Part shown: positions 50,315 to 59,751 of the stretch, in pieces
Layout of the letters: each line of letters starts with the position of its first letter
Position numbering within the stretch: position 1 is the first letter of the stretch
DNA from: Sanyastnella coralliicola
GTDB lineage: Bacteria; Bacteroidota; Bacteroidia; Flavobacteriales_D; Sanyastnellaceae
Direction: 5' to 3'
Length of the DNA: 64,000 nt
Assembly (NCBI RefSeq): GCF_030845195.1
Contig: NZ_CP132543.1
Location: 1,567,501 to 1,631,500 of the forward strand
The notes under the pieces: model-generated
What the model saw: only the letters and a program-made list of their open reading frames with translations
Databases searched by the model: none
Told to the model about the DNA's origin: nothing
Program-made: the position numbers and the translations under genes

Positions 50315-51766
50315 TTATGCCGGTAATGACTGCAACTTCCGTTTCTTCCCAGCACGAGCGATCACCATGATCAGGGTAGATATGCCAAGGAAAGACAGAA
50401 GAAGGGTCCATATGCCTCCACGGTCTTCTTCTTGAGTCATCACTGGTGAGAACTCATAGTCTTCCAATCGATTGTTAAACTCTTTGATATAGCTATTCCC
50501 GTTCTTGACTCCCCAGCCTGTTAGTGCAGCCAGTTCGTCTAGTTCACGCTTTCTTCGTTGTTCAAGTTCCTTGAGGTACTTCTGACCCTCTTCACAACTC
50601 ATGTCTCCGCTCGCAGGGTGCGTTAAAATGTATCGACACTGGTAACGTTCCTTGTTTGTCGTTGTTTGAAACTGTAGATCCTGAGGGAATTTGTCGCGTT
50701 CGTAGCGAACGTGCATACGCGTGAAGTAAGCGGTCCCTTGCCATCCGTTTTGTAACCAGTCTACTCCTGCTTTGACTAGGTCGTTGGCAATAGGTGGTGG
50801 TCCAACACATGGGTCGCATTTCACACTTTGTTGAGGACTTACATCCCACGCGTACTCTAGGAATACAGAGTTGCGTCCCTCCTGCTTCCAGCTCTTTTCG
50901 TAGAGAGCTTTGTAGAAGTCGCCAAACTGAGGCTCTACGAACAAAGGAATGTTGCGATTACTAGGTAGTTCAACCGTTCGGTAATTCGTACACTCGACTC
51001 TACCTTGGTTGGTGAATGTGTATACGATCATGTCTTGTGGACCGTTCGCGTTAGCCATACCTAAGCGAATTGGAAGCATGAAACGATCAGAGTTGTAGGT
51101 CAACTGAATCGGAGAAAGCTCTTCGAATGAAGAACCTGAAAGCTTGTGGAGATTGACTTTTACCACGAAGAACTTCATGTTCGACTTGATGTACGGATCT
51201 AATACTTCATCTGCGTTTTCAGGGATTTTATAATCGTGATCCGTTAGCCAACGACGAAGTCCATCTGACTCTTCTGCCGAGAGAATGAGGATTTCGTATT
51301 CACCAACTTCGTAGCGAGCTTCAACGTTTACTCTATAATTGGATTCATCAGCTACACTCATTGTCAGATTTCCGAAAGCAGGCCAGTTCTGGTCTAACAT
51401 GTCGTACACCTCATAATCTTCAGTAACGATTTCAACCGGACATGGAGGTGAATCATAATACTCGACCAACCGTGGTGCCGAGTATTCATTGAGTTTCTCG
51501 AAGATTGATTTGTCTACGACCTTAATGTCATTCTCTTTGAGCACCGTTGGCACAGGAACAACCATAGCGAAGTCTTTGACATCTCCTTGGAAGTCGTTAG
51601 ACATTGTCACGGTGGTTTTATCGCCATTTCGGACAAGGATTACCTCAGACTTATTGTTGAATAGTTTGGCATCGGCGCGAGCTACGTAGAACCCACAAAA
51701 TGCATTGACCTGGAGACCGGAGAGCAAGGCTGCGGAGGCAAGTATGAATAACTTAAGTGATTTCAT
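50315..51766 (-). CDS. DUF2330 domain-containing membrane protein
   Basis: 483 residues. Signal peptide (about 1-22), then the DUF2330 start CGFYVARADAKLFNNKSEVI, with several conserved cysteines (SPPCPVEIV, QSVKCDPCVGPPP), a helical segment (KYLKELEQRRKRELDEL) and a C-terminal membrane span (WTLLLSFLGISTLIMVIA) with a basic end. The following gene encodes an RnfD/NqrB-like membrane protein 24 bases away, so they may be one unit. Function of the domain is unknown. Confidence 0.82.
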   Translation of the reverse strand: MKSLKLFILASAALLSGLQVNAFCGFYVARADAKLFNNKSEVILVRNGDKTTVTMSNDFQGDVKDFAMVVPVPTVLKENDIKVVDKSIFEKLNEYSAPRLVEYYDSPPCPVEIVTEDYEVYDMLDQNWPAFGNLTMSVADESNYRVNVEARYEVGEYEILILSAEESDGLRRWLTDHDYKIPENADEVLDPYIKSNMKFFVVKVNLHKLSGSSFEELSPIQLTYNSDRFMLPIRLGMANANGPQDMIVYTFTNQGRVECTNYRTVELPSNRNIPLFVEPQFGDFYKALYEKSWKQEGRNSVFLEYAWDVSPQQSVKCDPCVGPPPIANDLVKAGVDWLQNGWQGTAYFTRMHVRYERDKFPQDLQFQTTTNKERYQCRYILTHPASGDMSCEEGQKYLKELEQRRKRELDELAALTGWGVKNGNSYIKEFNNRLEDYEFSPVMTQEEDRGGIWTLLLSFLGISTLIMVIARAGKKRKLQSLPA

Positions 51767-51790
51767 AATTCAGATTTTGTTCAGTGTGAT

Positions 51791-52630
51791 TTATGATTGA
51801 AGTGGCTTGATGGAAGTCCACTGGAAAACGTTTGCTTTAAAGATCTTATCGAGAACAACCATGGCCGGAGCGGCGAAGAAGAGCGCCCACATAGGTGCGG
51901 TGTGCAAATAGAACCAAGAGGTCAAAACGAATGACAACACGCCAATACCTACAGCCCATAAAATCCTTGCGCCTGAGGCGTTTGGGGTCGTTCTGGGGTC
52001 TGTAATCATGAAGAAGGCGAAGAGTAACAAACTACCGTTCGACATCTTATGGAACAGCCAATCGAACTCCCAACCTAAGTATACCACGCTTCGGAAGTAC
52101 TCTAAGACAAGAATGGTCAATAGAAACGTCAAACTCGTGTCGATGCGACCCACTCTAAAAAGCACCATGAGCGCTGCGCTACTAAAAAAGAATAGTAACA
52201 TGGCACTACTGCCCCATTGTCCTGGTGAAATCCAAGCATCGCCAAAGAGAACGATAGGAAGGATTACACCGAGATTGGCTGGGTTAAATACATGCTTCCC
52301 TTTGGTTCGGATGAAGTATTTTGAAGAGATACCTAGAACCGGAGCAAGAATCCACATGAGCGGAGTTGAACTTTGAAAGAGAAGGCTTAGTCCTAATGAA
52401 GTAATGGCGCCGCTTTTCCATGAATCAAACGGGAGCCTTAAGCCCACCATGAAGAACAACTGGGTAAATATGCCCGCTGAAAGAATGGTGAAAATTCGAG
52501 GGAGATCAGTGATCCAGTCTAGATTGAAAACGCCGTAAGCAAGGAAACTAGATAAGGCTGTGATTTGAAACAACCGAGGATCTTGAAAGATCGGGTGTTT
52601 CTTCACCAATGAGAGAATTGATGTCGACAT
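51791..52630 (-). CDS. RnfD/NqrB-like integral membrane protein
   Basis: 279 residues, about eight to nine hydrophobic segments. MITDPRTTPNASGARILWAV is the RnfD/NqrB signature around the flavin-attachment threonine region (DPRTTP). No RnfC/G/E or Nqr partner is present; the gene is a stand-alone paralogue upstream of the DUF2330 gene. Could take part in a reduced membrane redox unit or have lost redox function. Confidence 0.75.
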   Translation of the reverse strand: MSTSILSLVKKHPIFQDPRLFQITALSSFLAYGVFNLDWITDLPRIFTILSAGIFTQLFFMVGLRLPFDSWKSGAITSLGLSLLFQSSTPLMWILAPVLGISSKYFIRTKGKHVFNPANLGVILPIVLFGDAWISPGQWGSSAMLLFFFSSAALMVLFRVGRIDTSLTFLLTILVLEYFRSVVYLGWEFDWLFHKMSNGSLLLFAFFMITDPRTTPNASGARILWAVGIGVLSFVLTSWFYLHTAPMWALFFAAPAMVVLDKIFKANVFQWTSIKPLQS

Positions 52631-52728
52631 AGTTTGGATTTGTCATGCCGTACACGCTTCTTTTGAAAAGGTTCATAGAAACCTTTCATTATCTTGCGCA
52701 GTATAGTTGAGAAACATATTCTTACCCC

Positions 52729-53406
52729 ATGCGACTACCCTTTGTTCTACTTCTGATGGCTGTGTCTCTTGCAGCATGTACTGGATGTGATGACCCTAAG
52801 AATGATTCTGGAAACGAACCAGACAAGCCAGTTAAGGTTGATCCTGTGCAAAGTCAAATTGAAGTGTCAGATGAAGAGCTCGCTGCGATCAAAGAGAATA
52901 TGGGGCACTATTTTGACACGATGTCGGATGGCCGATTTGCAGAATACCTAGACTACGTATACCAAGGCGACGTTTTCGATGACTCTTTGAGAAATGAGAC
53001 GGTGAAGATGATGCAGGACTATTACGACAAGGGATTTTACAATGTCACCAAGTCTTTTGATATCAAGTTTGCTTCTCCTCTCACGCCAGATTCAACTCGT
53101 TTGATCTCGCTCATCATTGCTGATATTGAACATGAAGTTTACGTGGGTGATGAGTTCTCAGCGAATCCTGAGCAATTGGAACCTATGATTCGTTCTCAAT
53201 ATGGAGAAGGAAGATATAAGTACAATGAGGGCGCGAAGCGCTACGAAATTGAAGGTGAAGCGAAGTTCTTTGCGATTACCGAGGAAGGAAGTCTTGACTT
53301 TAAGTTTGTCAACGATCAATATTCACAGAGCCGATACCTAGGAAATCTCCTCGGATATGACGCTGTTTTCTCTCTTCGAAAGTGGGAGTCTAATCTAAAG
53401 AGATGA
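52729..53406 (+). CDS. Hypothetical lipoprotein
   Basis: 225 residues. Lipoprotein signal MRLPFVLLLMAVSLAAC with cysteine at residue 17, followed by an acidic, asparagine-rich linker (DDPKNDSGNEPDKP). The body is an alpha-beta domain of about 170 residues (IKENMGHYFDTMSDG...). Two genes of similar kind (52729 and 53407) face each other. No family is recognised. Confidence 0.65.
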   Translation: MRLPFVLLLMAVSLAACTGCDDPKNDSGNEPDKPVKVDPVQSQIEVSDEELAAIKENMGHYFDTMSDGRFAEYLDYVYQGDVFDDSLRNETVKMMQDYYDKGFYNVTKSFDIKFASPLTPDSTRLISLIIADIEHEVYVGDEFSANPEQLEPMIRSQYGEGRYKYNEGAKRYEIEGEAKFFAITEEGSLDFKFVNDQYSQSRYLGNLLGYDAVFSLRKWESNLKR

Positions 53407-54102
53407 TCAATCCATGTACTCATCGAGGAGTGCTTGGATCTTTTCTTTCATCTGATTCGTATTGATCAAGTTGTATTGCGGGCCGAATTCGAACTGCTCG
53501 TCCGGAATGCTTGTGAAACTCACTTGACGTGCACGCAGTCGCATACGCATACCAAACTGTTCGATCTCATATCCAAGAAGCACTCCGTCGATTTCCTTGT
53601 ATTGCGTAAACCAGTTTGGGTCTTCTACATCAATCTCTTTTGTGTGGTAAAGAGTAATTGGAGGAACGGAGTCAGTTAAGAAATGTGCAATCGTCACATC
53701 ACACTCATACCCAGCAACGGTTTCTTTTTGATCAGTTGGTTCAAGTCTCACTCCTACTTGTTCATCGTTGTACGCATCTACTCCTGAAGCGTCTAACTCG
53801 ATCTTGTAGTGTTCTTGATAGCTTTTGAATACTTGGCAATACGTACGGTCGTTTCCATTTGCCATAAACCCAGAGGCTACGATTCCTCCGAGAGACTGAA
53901 GATCGGCTTTGACGTTATTGTCTTTGAAGGTTAGTTTCATCTCCTCAGGGAAAACGTTCTTCAACACGCTATTTTCAAGAAATGGGAAACTAACATCATA
54001 AAAAATGATGCCTTGGTCTTTCTTCTGATCAGTATCGCATGAGATAAGTCCGATGCCAATGATCGCAATGAATAACCAAAAGAGTGGAGTAAGTGATTTC
54101 AT
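53407..54102 (-). CDS. Hypothetical lipoprotein (DUF4412-like)
   Basis: 231 residues from the ATG at 54102; the upstream ATG at 54156 would precede a complete signal. Lipobox LISC after FWLFIAIIGIG (cysteine near residue 23). The body is predicted beta-rich (KLTFKDNNVKADLQSLGGIVASGF...), similar in style to small bacteroidetes DUF4412 proteins. No further identification. It is divergent from the arginase gene, sharing a 149-bp region with an inverted repeat. Confidence 0.55.
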   Translation of the reverse strand: MKSLTPLFWLFIAIIGIGLISCDTDQKKDQGIIFYDVSFPFLENSVLKNVFPEEMKLTFKDNNVKADLQSLGGIVASGFMANGNDRTYCQVFKSYQEHYKIELDASGVDAYNDEQVGVRLEPTDQKETVAGYECDVTIAHFLTDSVPPITLYHTKEIDVEDPNWFTQYKEIDGVLLGYEIEQFGMRMRLRARQVSFTSIPDEQFEFGPQYNLINTNQMKEKIQALLDEYMD

Positions 54103-54154
54103 GATTAGTCCGTTCGTAGTCAACGCAATATGGTAAGTCTGTAGAAGCGTTAAC

Positions 54155-54214
54155 AACTTTCAGTCGGAAAGTTATTCTATTCCCTGATATGGATAACCTT
54201 GGATGAGTACCTTT
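54155..54214. promoter_or_regulatory. Inverted repeat and -7 box between divergent lipoprotein and arginase genes
   Basis: AACTTTC-AGTCG-GAAAGTT (54155-54173) is a perfect 7-bp inverted repeat. TACCTTTG at 54207-54214 is a -7 box facing the arginase gene. Operator and box are 34 bases apart, so an activator or repressor site at about -60 is possible. Its regulator is unknown. Confidence 0.5.
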
Positions 54215-54251
54215 GCCCTACTTTCAGCTAATTCCTACACGTCTTGTAAGT

Positions 54252-55214
54252 ATGACAAAGATCGAGATCATCAATAATCCATCTGAATTAGGCGCTGGCA
54301 CACGTGGTAGTAGTTTAGGCTACGACGCACTCAAAGTTGCTGGATGGAACAAAGAGAATGACCTACTGAATCGTTATGACACCCACAAGGTAGAAGTCAA
54401 TAACGGAGCGTTGTATGAAGCTGATCCCAACCCACATGCACACCGCATTGCTGGGATTACGGATGTATTCAGACAAACAGGTGAGTTTCTCAAAGCCATT
54501 CAGGAACGAGGAAACTTCCCCGTGATCATTGGAGCTGACCACTCTGTTGCCGCCGGAACTATTAGCGGATTGAAGATGATTCATCCAGACAAACGCATTG
54601 GTGTTATCTGGATTGACGCTCACGCCGATCTTCACACTCCATACACCACTCCGTCTGGAAATGTGCATGGAATGCCTTTGGCTATCGTATTAGGTGAAGA
54701 TAACTTAGAAGAGCGCAAGAATGACCCTAAGGAGGCTACAATCAATGAGTGGTCTGAGATCAAGAATATGTGGGGCATCTCCCCGAAGCTCGGTCATGAA
54801 GACCTCGTTTTCTTCGGTGTACGAGATACCGAATCTGAAGAAGATGCACTGATCGCTCGCAAAGGCATTAGAAACTTCACGGTAGATGAAGTACGTTCCC
54901 GTTCAATCAGTGAAGCGGTGAACGAAGCATGTGAACGCCTAAGCAACTGTGACTTGGTCTACATCTCTTTTGATGTTGACTCCATGGATCCAGAAATCGT
55001 GAGCCATGGAACAGGAACTCCAGTTGACAACGGTTTCACGCCTCAAGAATCGGCAATGTTGATCAAACTATTGATCGAACGTCTCCCTGTAGCATGTTTC
55101 GAAATGGTAGAGATCAACCCTACCCTCGACGAAAAGAAGAATAAGATGGCCGAAGTGTCATTCGAAATTCTCGAACAAACGATTGAGTTCATCCAACAAA
55201 AGATCAGCGGCTAA
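54252..55214 (+). CDS. rocF: Arginase / ureohydrolase
   Basis: 320 residues from the ATG at 54252; the TTG at 54213 would add 13 residues without support. Hydrolyses arginine to ornithine and urea with two manganese ions. Metal ligands: GADHSVAAG (about 94-103), WIDAHADLHTPY (about 119-130), SFDVDSMDP (about 239-247). A Glu in FEMVEINP is also present. It is co-directional with ctlX and argS, forming an arginine-related group. Confidence 0.93.
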   Translation: MTKIEIINNPSELGAGTRGSSLGYDALKVAGWNKENDLLNRYDTHKVEVNNGALYEADPNPHAHRIAGITDVFRQTGEFLKAIQERGNFPVIIGADHSVAAGTISGLKMIHPDKRIGVIWIDAHADLHTPYTTPSGNVHGMPLAIVLGEDNLEERKNDPKEATINEWSEIKNMWGISPKLGHEDLVFFGVRDTESEEDALIARKGIRNFTVDEVRSRSISEAVNEACERLSNCDLVYISFDVDSMDPEIVSHGTGTPVDNGFTPQESAMLIKLLIERLPVACFEMVEINPTLDEKKNKMAEVSFEILEQTIEFIQQKISG

Positions 55215-55219
55215 ACGTC

Positions 55220-56134
55220 ATGCGCCAATCGACCAACAACATCCTGATGATTCGTCCGGATGGATTCCGAAAGAACGAAGAGACTTCGGATAACACATTC
55301 CAGCAGAATCTTTCCATCGAAGATGCGAATGAGAAAGCTCTTTTTGAATTCGACCAACTCGTAGAAACCCTTCGCAACAAGGGTGTTCACGTAGCTGTAG
55401 TTGAGGCTGATGGAGAAAAAGACACTCCTGATGCGTTGTTCCCCAACAACTGGATTAGCTTCCACAATGACGGAGTAGTTGCTCTTTATCCGATGAAGGC
55501 TAAGAACCGACGTCGTGAGCGTCGTGAAGATGTGATTGATTATGTCGGAAACGAATTTGGTGTAGAAGCGCGCGAAGTGCTTGACTTTACTGAATTCGAA
55601 GAGCATCACAAGTTTCTTGAAGGAACTGGAAGTCTCGTCCTTGACCGTCAGCACAACAAGGCATACGCTGCTATCAGTGAACGTACTGACCGATTAGCTG
55701 TAGAGCGTTTCTGTGAAGCCTTAGGCTTCGAAGGCATTGTTTTCCATGCCTCTGCGAATGGAGCCCCGATCTATCACACCAATGTATTGATGTCGATCGG
55801 CTCGAGTTACGCTATTCTCTGTTCTGATGTTATAGAAGATATGGAAGAAAGAAGCATGGTCATTGACAGCCTGAAAGAGAACGGTCACGACGTCATTGAT
55901 ATCAGTCTTGACCAGATGAATTCATTCGCAGGTAACGCACTGGAAGTCTTAAATGAAGACGGAAAGAAAATCTGCGTCATGAGTAGCCAAGCCAAAGCGA
56001 GCCTGAACGAAGAACAATCACAGCGCATTGCAACGCATGCTGAGATCATCGATGCTCCCATTCCTACTATCGAAACCCTTGGTGGTGGAAGTGTGAGATG
56101 CATGATGTGTGAAGTCTTCCTCCCAAAAATCTAA
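55220..56134 (+). CDS. ctlX: Citrulline-utilisation hydrolase CtlX (amidinotransferase-like)
   Basis: 304 residues. Predicted to hydrolyse citrulline to ornithine, carbon dioxide and ammonia. The fold is that of arginine deiminase-like (pentein) enzymes. Seen: FPNNWISFHNDG (Asn/Asp region near 73-84), a histidine segment EEHHKFLEGTGSL near 125-137, and the catalytic cysteine C294 in GGGSVRCMMCE near the end. Six bases after the arginase stop, so cotranscription is likely. Confidence 0.9.
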   Translation: MRQSTNNILMIRPDGFRKNEETSDNTFQQNLSIEDANEKALFEFDQLVETLRNKGVHVAVVEADGEKDTPDALFPNNWISFHNDGVVALYPMKAKNRRRERREDVIDYVGNEFGVEAREVLDFTEFEEHHKFLEGTGSLVLDRQHNKAYAAISERTDRLAVERFCEALGFEGIVFHASANGAPIYHTNVLMSIGSSYAILCSDVIEDMEERSMVIDSLKENGHDVIDISLDQMNSFAGNALEVLNEDGKKICVMSSQAKASLNEEQSQRIATHAEIIDAPIPTIETLGGGSVRCMMCEVFLPKI

Positions 56135-56137
56135 GCC

Positions 56138-57928
56138 ATGAAATCCCTAGATTCAATACTATCTGCTGCTGTCGTTGACGCAGCGAAAGATCTATTCGGC
56201 GCTGAGCCAGAAGCACAACACATTCAGCTTCAAAAAACACGGAAAGACTTTGAAGGAGATGTGACTCTTGTTGTTTTTCCGCTTGTACGTCTGGCGAAGA
56301 CCAGTCCTGAGAAGGCTGGGACAATGATCGGTGAATGGTTGGTGGCCAACACGCCTGAAGTTGAAGGCTTTAACGTGGTAAAAGGGTTCTTGAACCTCGT
56401 GGTAAGTGAGGCTTACTGGAAAGGATTTCTTAAGGATGCCTTTGCTCAAGAACATTTCGGCTACGCTCCAAAAGGCAGTCGAGGACAGGTTATGGTGGAA
56501 TACTCATCACCAAACACCAATAAGCCGCTTCACTTAGGTCACCTTCGAAATAACTTCCTAGGTTATTCTGTAGCGAAGATTCTGGAAGCGAATGGCCATG
56601 ACGTGGTGAAGGTTCAGATTATCAACGACCGCGGTATCCATATTTGTAAATCTATGGTGGCCTGGGAGAAATTTGGTGAAGGTGAAACACCGGAGTCGTC
56701 AGGCCTCAAGGGAGACAAGCTTGTTGGGAAGTACTATGTGATGTTCGACCAACATTACAAGCAGGAAATTAAGGACTTGATTGAACAAGGCAAGTCTGAA
56801 GAGGAAGCGAAAGCTGAAGCCCCTATCCTACTCGAGGCGCAGGAAATGCTCCGTAAGTGGGAGCAGAAAGATCCTGAAGTCACTGCGCTTTGGGAAAAGA
56901 TGAATAGCTGGGTATACAGCGGATTCGATGTGACATACCATGAAATGGGTGTTTCCTTTGATAAGCTGTACTACGAGTCAAATACTTACCTCACTGGTAA
57001 AGATGAAGTTATGCGTGGCGTGGAAGAAGGGTTCTTCTACAAGCGTGATGACGGTTCCGTTTGGGTTGATCTGACTGATGATGGCCTGGATGAAAAATTG
57101 GTCTTGAGAAAAGATGGTACCGCGGTGTATATGACACAAGATATCGGTACGGCTATTCTTCGTTTCAATGAGTTCCCAGAACTCAAGTACCAGATCTATA
57201 CTGTAGGAAATGAGCAAGAGTACCACTTCAAGGTGCTATTCCTCATTCTAGGCAAGCTTGGCTTTGAAAACGCCAAAGACAACTTCCACCTGAGCTATGG
57301 AATGGTTGAACTTCCGGAAGGTAAAATGAAGTCTCGTGAAGGAACGGTAGTTGATGCTGATGACCTTCTGGCTGAAATGGCGGCGACTGCTCAAGAAATT
57401 GCGGAAGAGCAAGGTAAACTTGACGGAATCTCTGAAGAAGAACGTGCAGGATTGTACAAGAAGATTGGTTACGGTGCCTTGAAATACTACTTGTTGAAAG
57501 TAGATCCTAAGAAAAAGATGATGTTCGACCCGAAAGAGTCGATTGATTTCTTTGGTAATACCGGTCCTTTCATCCAGTTCAACTATGTCCGCACACTGGC
57601 GTTGCTTCGCAAGGCTGCGGAAGCAGGTATTTCTGCTTCTATTGCTGATGATGTTGAAATCGCTAGCGCGGAACGGGCATTGATTCGTAAGATATATGAA
57701 TTTCCCGGGGTGCTGGAAGATGCTGCGAAGTCATATGACCCATCTCAGATTGCAAATTACGTCTATGACCTCGTGAAGGAGTACAGCTCATTCTACCAAA
57801 CCTCTCCTATTCTGAAAGAAGAGAATGATGACTTGCGCTCATTGCGTTTGGCCATCTCACAACAAACTGGAGAAGTCATTCGCGACGGTATGAATCTACT
57901 CGGTGTAGATATGCCTGAGCGTATGTAA
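56138..57928 (+). CDS. argS: Arginyl-tRNA synthetase
   Basis: 596 residues, normal size. Class I synthetase. N-terminal Arg-N domain (about 1-110), the HIGH-type signature in SPNTNKPLHLGHLRNN (about 124-139), KMKSREGT as the KMSKS counterpart (about 396-403), and the C-terminal DALR anticodon-binding domain (about 470-596). Four bases after ctlX. An internal copy of the 13-mer CGCTAGCGCGGAA is at 57661. Confidence 0.97.
   Translation: MKSLDSILSAAVVDAAKDLFGAEPEAQHIQLQKTRKDFEGDVTLVVFPLVRLAKTSPEKAGTMIGEWLVANTPEVEGFNVVKGFLNLVVSEAYWKGFLKDAFAQEHFGYAPKGSRGQVMVEYSSPNTNKPLHLGHLRNNFLGYSVAKILEANGHDVVKVQIINDRGIHICKSMVAWEKFGEGETPESSGLKGDKLVGKYYVMFDQHYKQEIKDLIEQGKSEEEAKAEAPILLEAQEMLRKWEQKDPEVTALWEKMNSWVYSGFDVTYHEMGVSFDKLYYESNTYLTGKDEVMRGVEEGFFYKRDDGSVWVDLTDDGLDEKLVLRKDGTAVYMTQDIGTAILRFNEFPELKYQIYTVGNEQEYHFKVLFLILGKLGFENAKDNFHLSYGMVELPEGKMKSREGTVVDADDLLAEMAATAQEIAEEQGKLDGISEEERAGLYKKIGYGALKYYLLKVDPKKKMMFDPKESIDFFGNTGPFIQFNYVRTLALLRKAAEAGISASIADDVEIASAERALIRKIYEFPGVLEDAAKSYDPSQIANYVYDLVKEYSSFYQTSPILKEENDDLRSLRLAISQQTGEVIRDGMNLLGVDMPERM
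57661..57673 (+). repeat. Copy of 13-mer CGCTAGCGCGGAA
   Basis: Exact copy inside argS, read as Ala-Ser-Ala-Glu. Confidence 0.9.
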
Positions 57929-58297
57929 TTAGACCGAGAAAGGTCTTTCTTGACGGTGATTTGATGTGGTAAGTACCAAACTGTACTTACCTGATGCTAA
58001 ATCAGCGATGTTTACGTCTACGTGATGTTCGCCTGCATCTACGGTAGAGTTTGAAGCTACTTTCACTTCTTCACCAGCGGCATTGAAAACAATCACCTTC
58101 AGTGTGTCTTTGTTTGGAACTTCTATGTGAAGATTAATCGTGCCCCCCTCCTGCTTTTGAGATACAATGTGGGCGTAGGCGTCGGATGCTTCCTTTTCAC
58201 CCATCTTCTTGACTAGGCGTTTGTACAGGATATACACCAGCATCACGATCAATGCGAGTAGAAGAGCGTTCCTGAGCGTTTCGAGACTTGTATCCAT
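57929..58297 (-). CDS. Membrane-anchored small protein with T9SS-sorting-like beta domain
   Basis: 122 residues. N-terminal membrane segment (LLLALIVMLVYILYKRLV, about 12-29), a charged linker, then a C-terminal beta domain of about 70 residues (INLHIEVPNKDTLKVIVFNAAGEEV ... GKYSLVLTTSNHRQERPFSV) that resembles the T9SS type A C-terminal fold but is not preceded by a secreted domain. It could be a membrane-tethered relative of the sorting domain. The next gene starts four bases away. Confidence 0.6.
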   Translation of the reverse strand: MDTSLETLRNALLLALIVMLVYILYKRLVKKMGEKEASDAYAHIVSQKQEGGTINLHIEVPNKDTLKVIVFNAAGEEVKVASNSTVDAGEHHVDVNIADLASGKYSLVLTTSNHRQERPFSV

Positions 58298-58300
58298 GAA

Positions 58301-58582
58301 TTACAGCGAAATGATGCCTTCAATGCGAGAGGCCTTGGAATAAAGATCAAAGATCTGGTCTGCGTTCAACATCACGGAACGAATGGTAAAACTGGTGTAA
58401 TTACCTTTCTTACTCAGTCTTGAACGGAATTCAGCTGACTCACCGAAAATCTCGTGTAGTTGCTTAATCTTCGTCTCATCGTTCGGAAGTACGAATTTGA
58501 ACATATACATCGACGGCCACTGATGTTCCGCATCCAATTGCTTTCTTAGCGCATCTAAGCGCGCTTTTTCTTCTTCAGACAT
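58301..58582 (-). CDS. DUF493 family protein (YbeD-like)
   Basis: 93 residues. Small alpha-beta ferredoxin-like protein: FKFVLPNDETKIKQLHEIFG and YTSFTIRSVMLNADQIFDLY are the conserved family segments. Function unclear in any species. An unusual N-terminal helical start (MSEEEKARLDALRKQLD) is added. Divergent from the gene at 58684. Confidence 0.85.
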   Translation of the reverse strand: MSEEEKARLDALRKQLDAEHQWPSMYMFKFVLPNDETKIKQLHEIFGESAEFRSRLSKKGNYTSFTIRSVMLNADQIFDLYSKASRIEGIISL

Positions 58583-58683
58583 AATGCAAAATTAGTCAAA
58601 CCACGGGCGAAACGCCAGATGGAACTCACTTATCACTAAATTGTTTGAACCTCTTTGAAAGTTAGGTGTACAGACACTTGAAT

Positions 58684-59751
58684 ATGCGAAACAAAAAGAT
58701 CATCCTGACATTCGTCTTTCCGCTCCTGGCAATGGTTTGCGCTGGACAGAACTCCTCGCGTGTTACTCAGGAAGACTACCAATCTATGAGTACAAGTCAG
58801 CTTCAGTCGGTACTCGAAAGTCAACCGAAGAATGATTTGGCCTGGTACAGCTTGTACATGAATCTTCGAGAAGACGCATGGGATGGACCAACGAAAGAAG
58901 TCTCTTCTGGGGAGGCCAGGACACTAAATGAAGTGGCCACTTCAGCTTATACGAATGTCCCAAACAGCTACGCTGGAAACTTGCTCTACTATCTAGAGAG
59001 TGATTATGACCCTGAGGCCCTACCTGCGCTCAAAGAAGCGCAACGTATTTCCCCCTTGAGCACAGAAGTGAGAGAACTTATGGTTGCTCATTACTTGGCC
59101 AACGCTGACGATCAAGAATTGGGCACGCATTTGTCTATTCTTCATCAATCAGGAAAATATGGTTCTGATCTGTTGACCTACGCGAGAGACGTACTCATGA
59201 TGCTTCCTGAAAACGCCGCATTGGTAACTAATGGAAGCGATGACACCTACCCTATTCTGATTACCCAACACTTGTTCGGACTGCGAAAAGATGTTCTCGT
59301 TATTCCGCTTGATCTCTGCGTCAATGAAGATTTCAGAGCGAAAATCTCAGCCAACACTGGTGTCGATGTAGACAAGCTATCGGGAAAACGCCGAGTATCT
59401 GCTGAACAGCTCATCAAGTCAACAAACAGAAGTGTTCACTTCGGACTAACACTACCAAATGAATGGTTGACTGTAGATCACGACTATCAGCTCGCTGGGT
59501 TCAGTATTACCAAAAATGACCCGATAGGTTATGACGGTTTAGCTCAGAAGTTTCTCTCTACCATTGATGTGGGTGCCATTCCTGAGAATTCGAAGGTCAG
59601 CGTTAACTATCTCCCGTTCCTATTCTACATGCACGAGTACTGCGAACGTGTAGGGCCTTTGGATAGACAGGCAGACATTGAATCAAAGATTAGAGCCATT
59701 GCTGAGCATTTGCCAGCTAAAGAAGACGTATTGCAGCGCCTTGAGCCTTGA
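58684..59751 (+). CDS. Secreted protein with helical repeats and DUF2723-like segment
   Basis: 355 residues from the ATG at 58684. Signal peptide (about 1-22), a helical repeat region (about 30-180), and NAALVTNGSDDTYPILITQHLFGLRKDVLVIPLDLCV near 175-215 resembling the soluble part of DUF2723 proteins, without their membrane segments. The stop overlaps the next gene's start (TGATG), so it is co-expressed with the sigma factor. No exact family. Confidence 0.6.
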   Translation: MRNKKIILTFVFPLLAMVCAGQNSSRVTQEDYQSMSTSQLQSVLESQPKNDLAWYSLYMNLREDAWDGPTKEVSSGEARTLNEVATSAYTNVPNSYAGNLLYYLESDYDPEALPALKEAQRISPLSTEVRELMVAHYLANADDQELGTHLSILHQSGKYGSDLLTYARDVLMMLPENAALVTNGSDDTYPILITQHLFGLRKDVLVIPLDLCVNEDFRAKISANTGVDVDKLSGKRRVSAEQLIKSTNRSVHFGLTLPNEWLTVDHDYQLAGFSITKNDPIGYDGLAQKFLSTIDVGAIPENSKVSVNYLPFLFYMHEYCERVGPLDRQADIESKIRAIAEHLPAKEDVLQRLEP

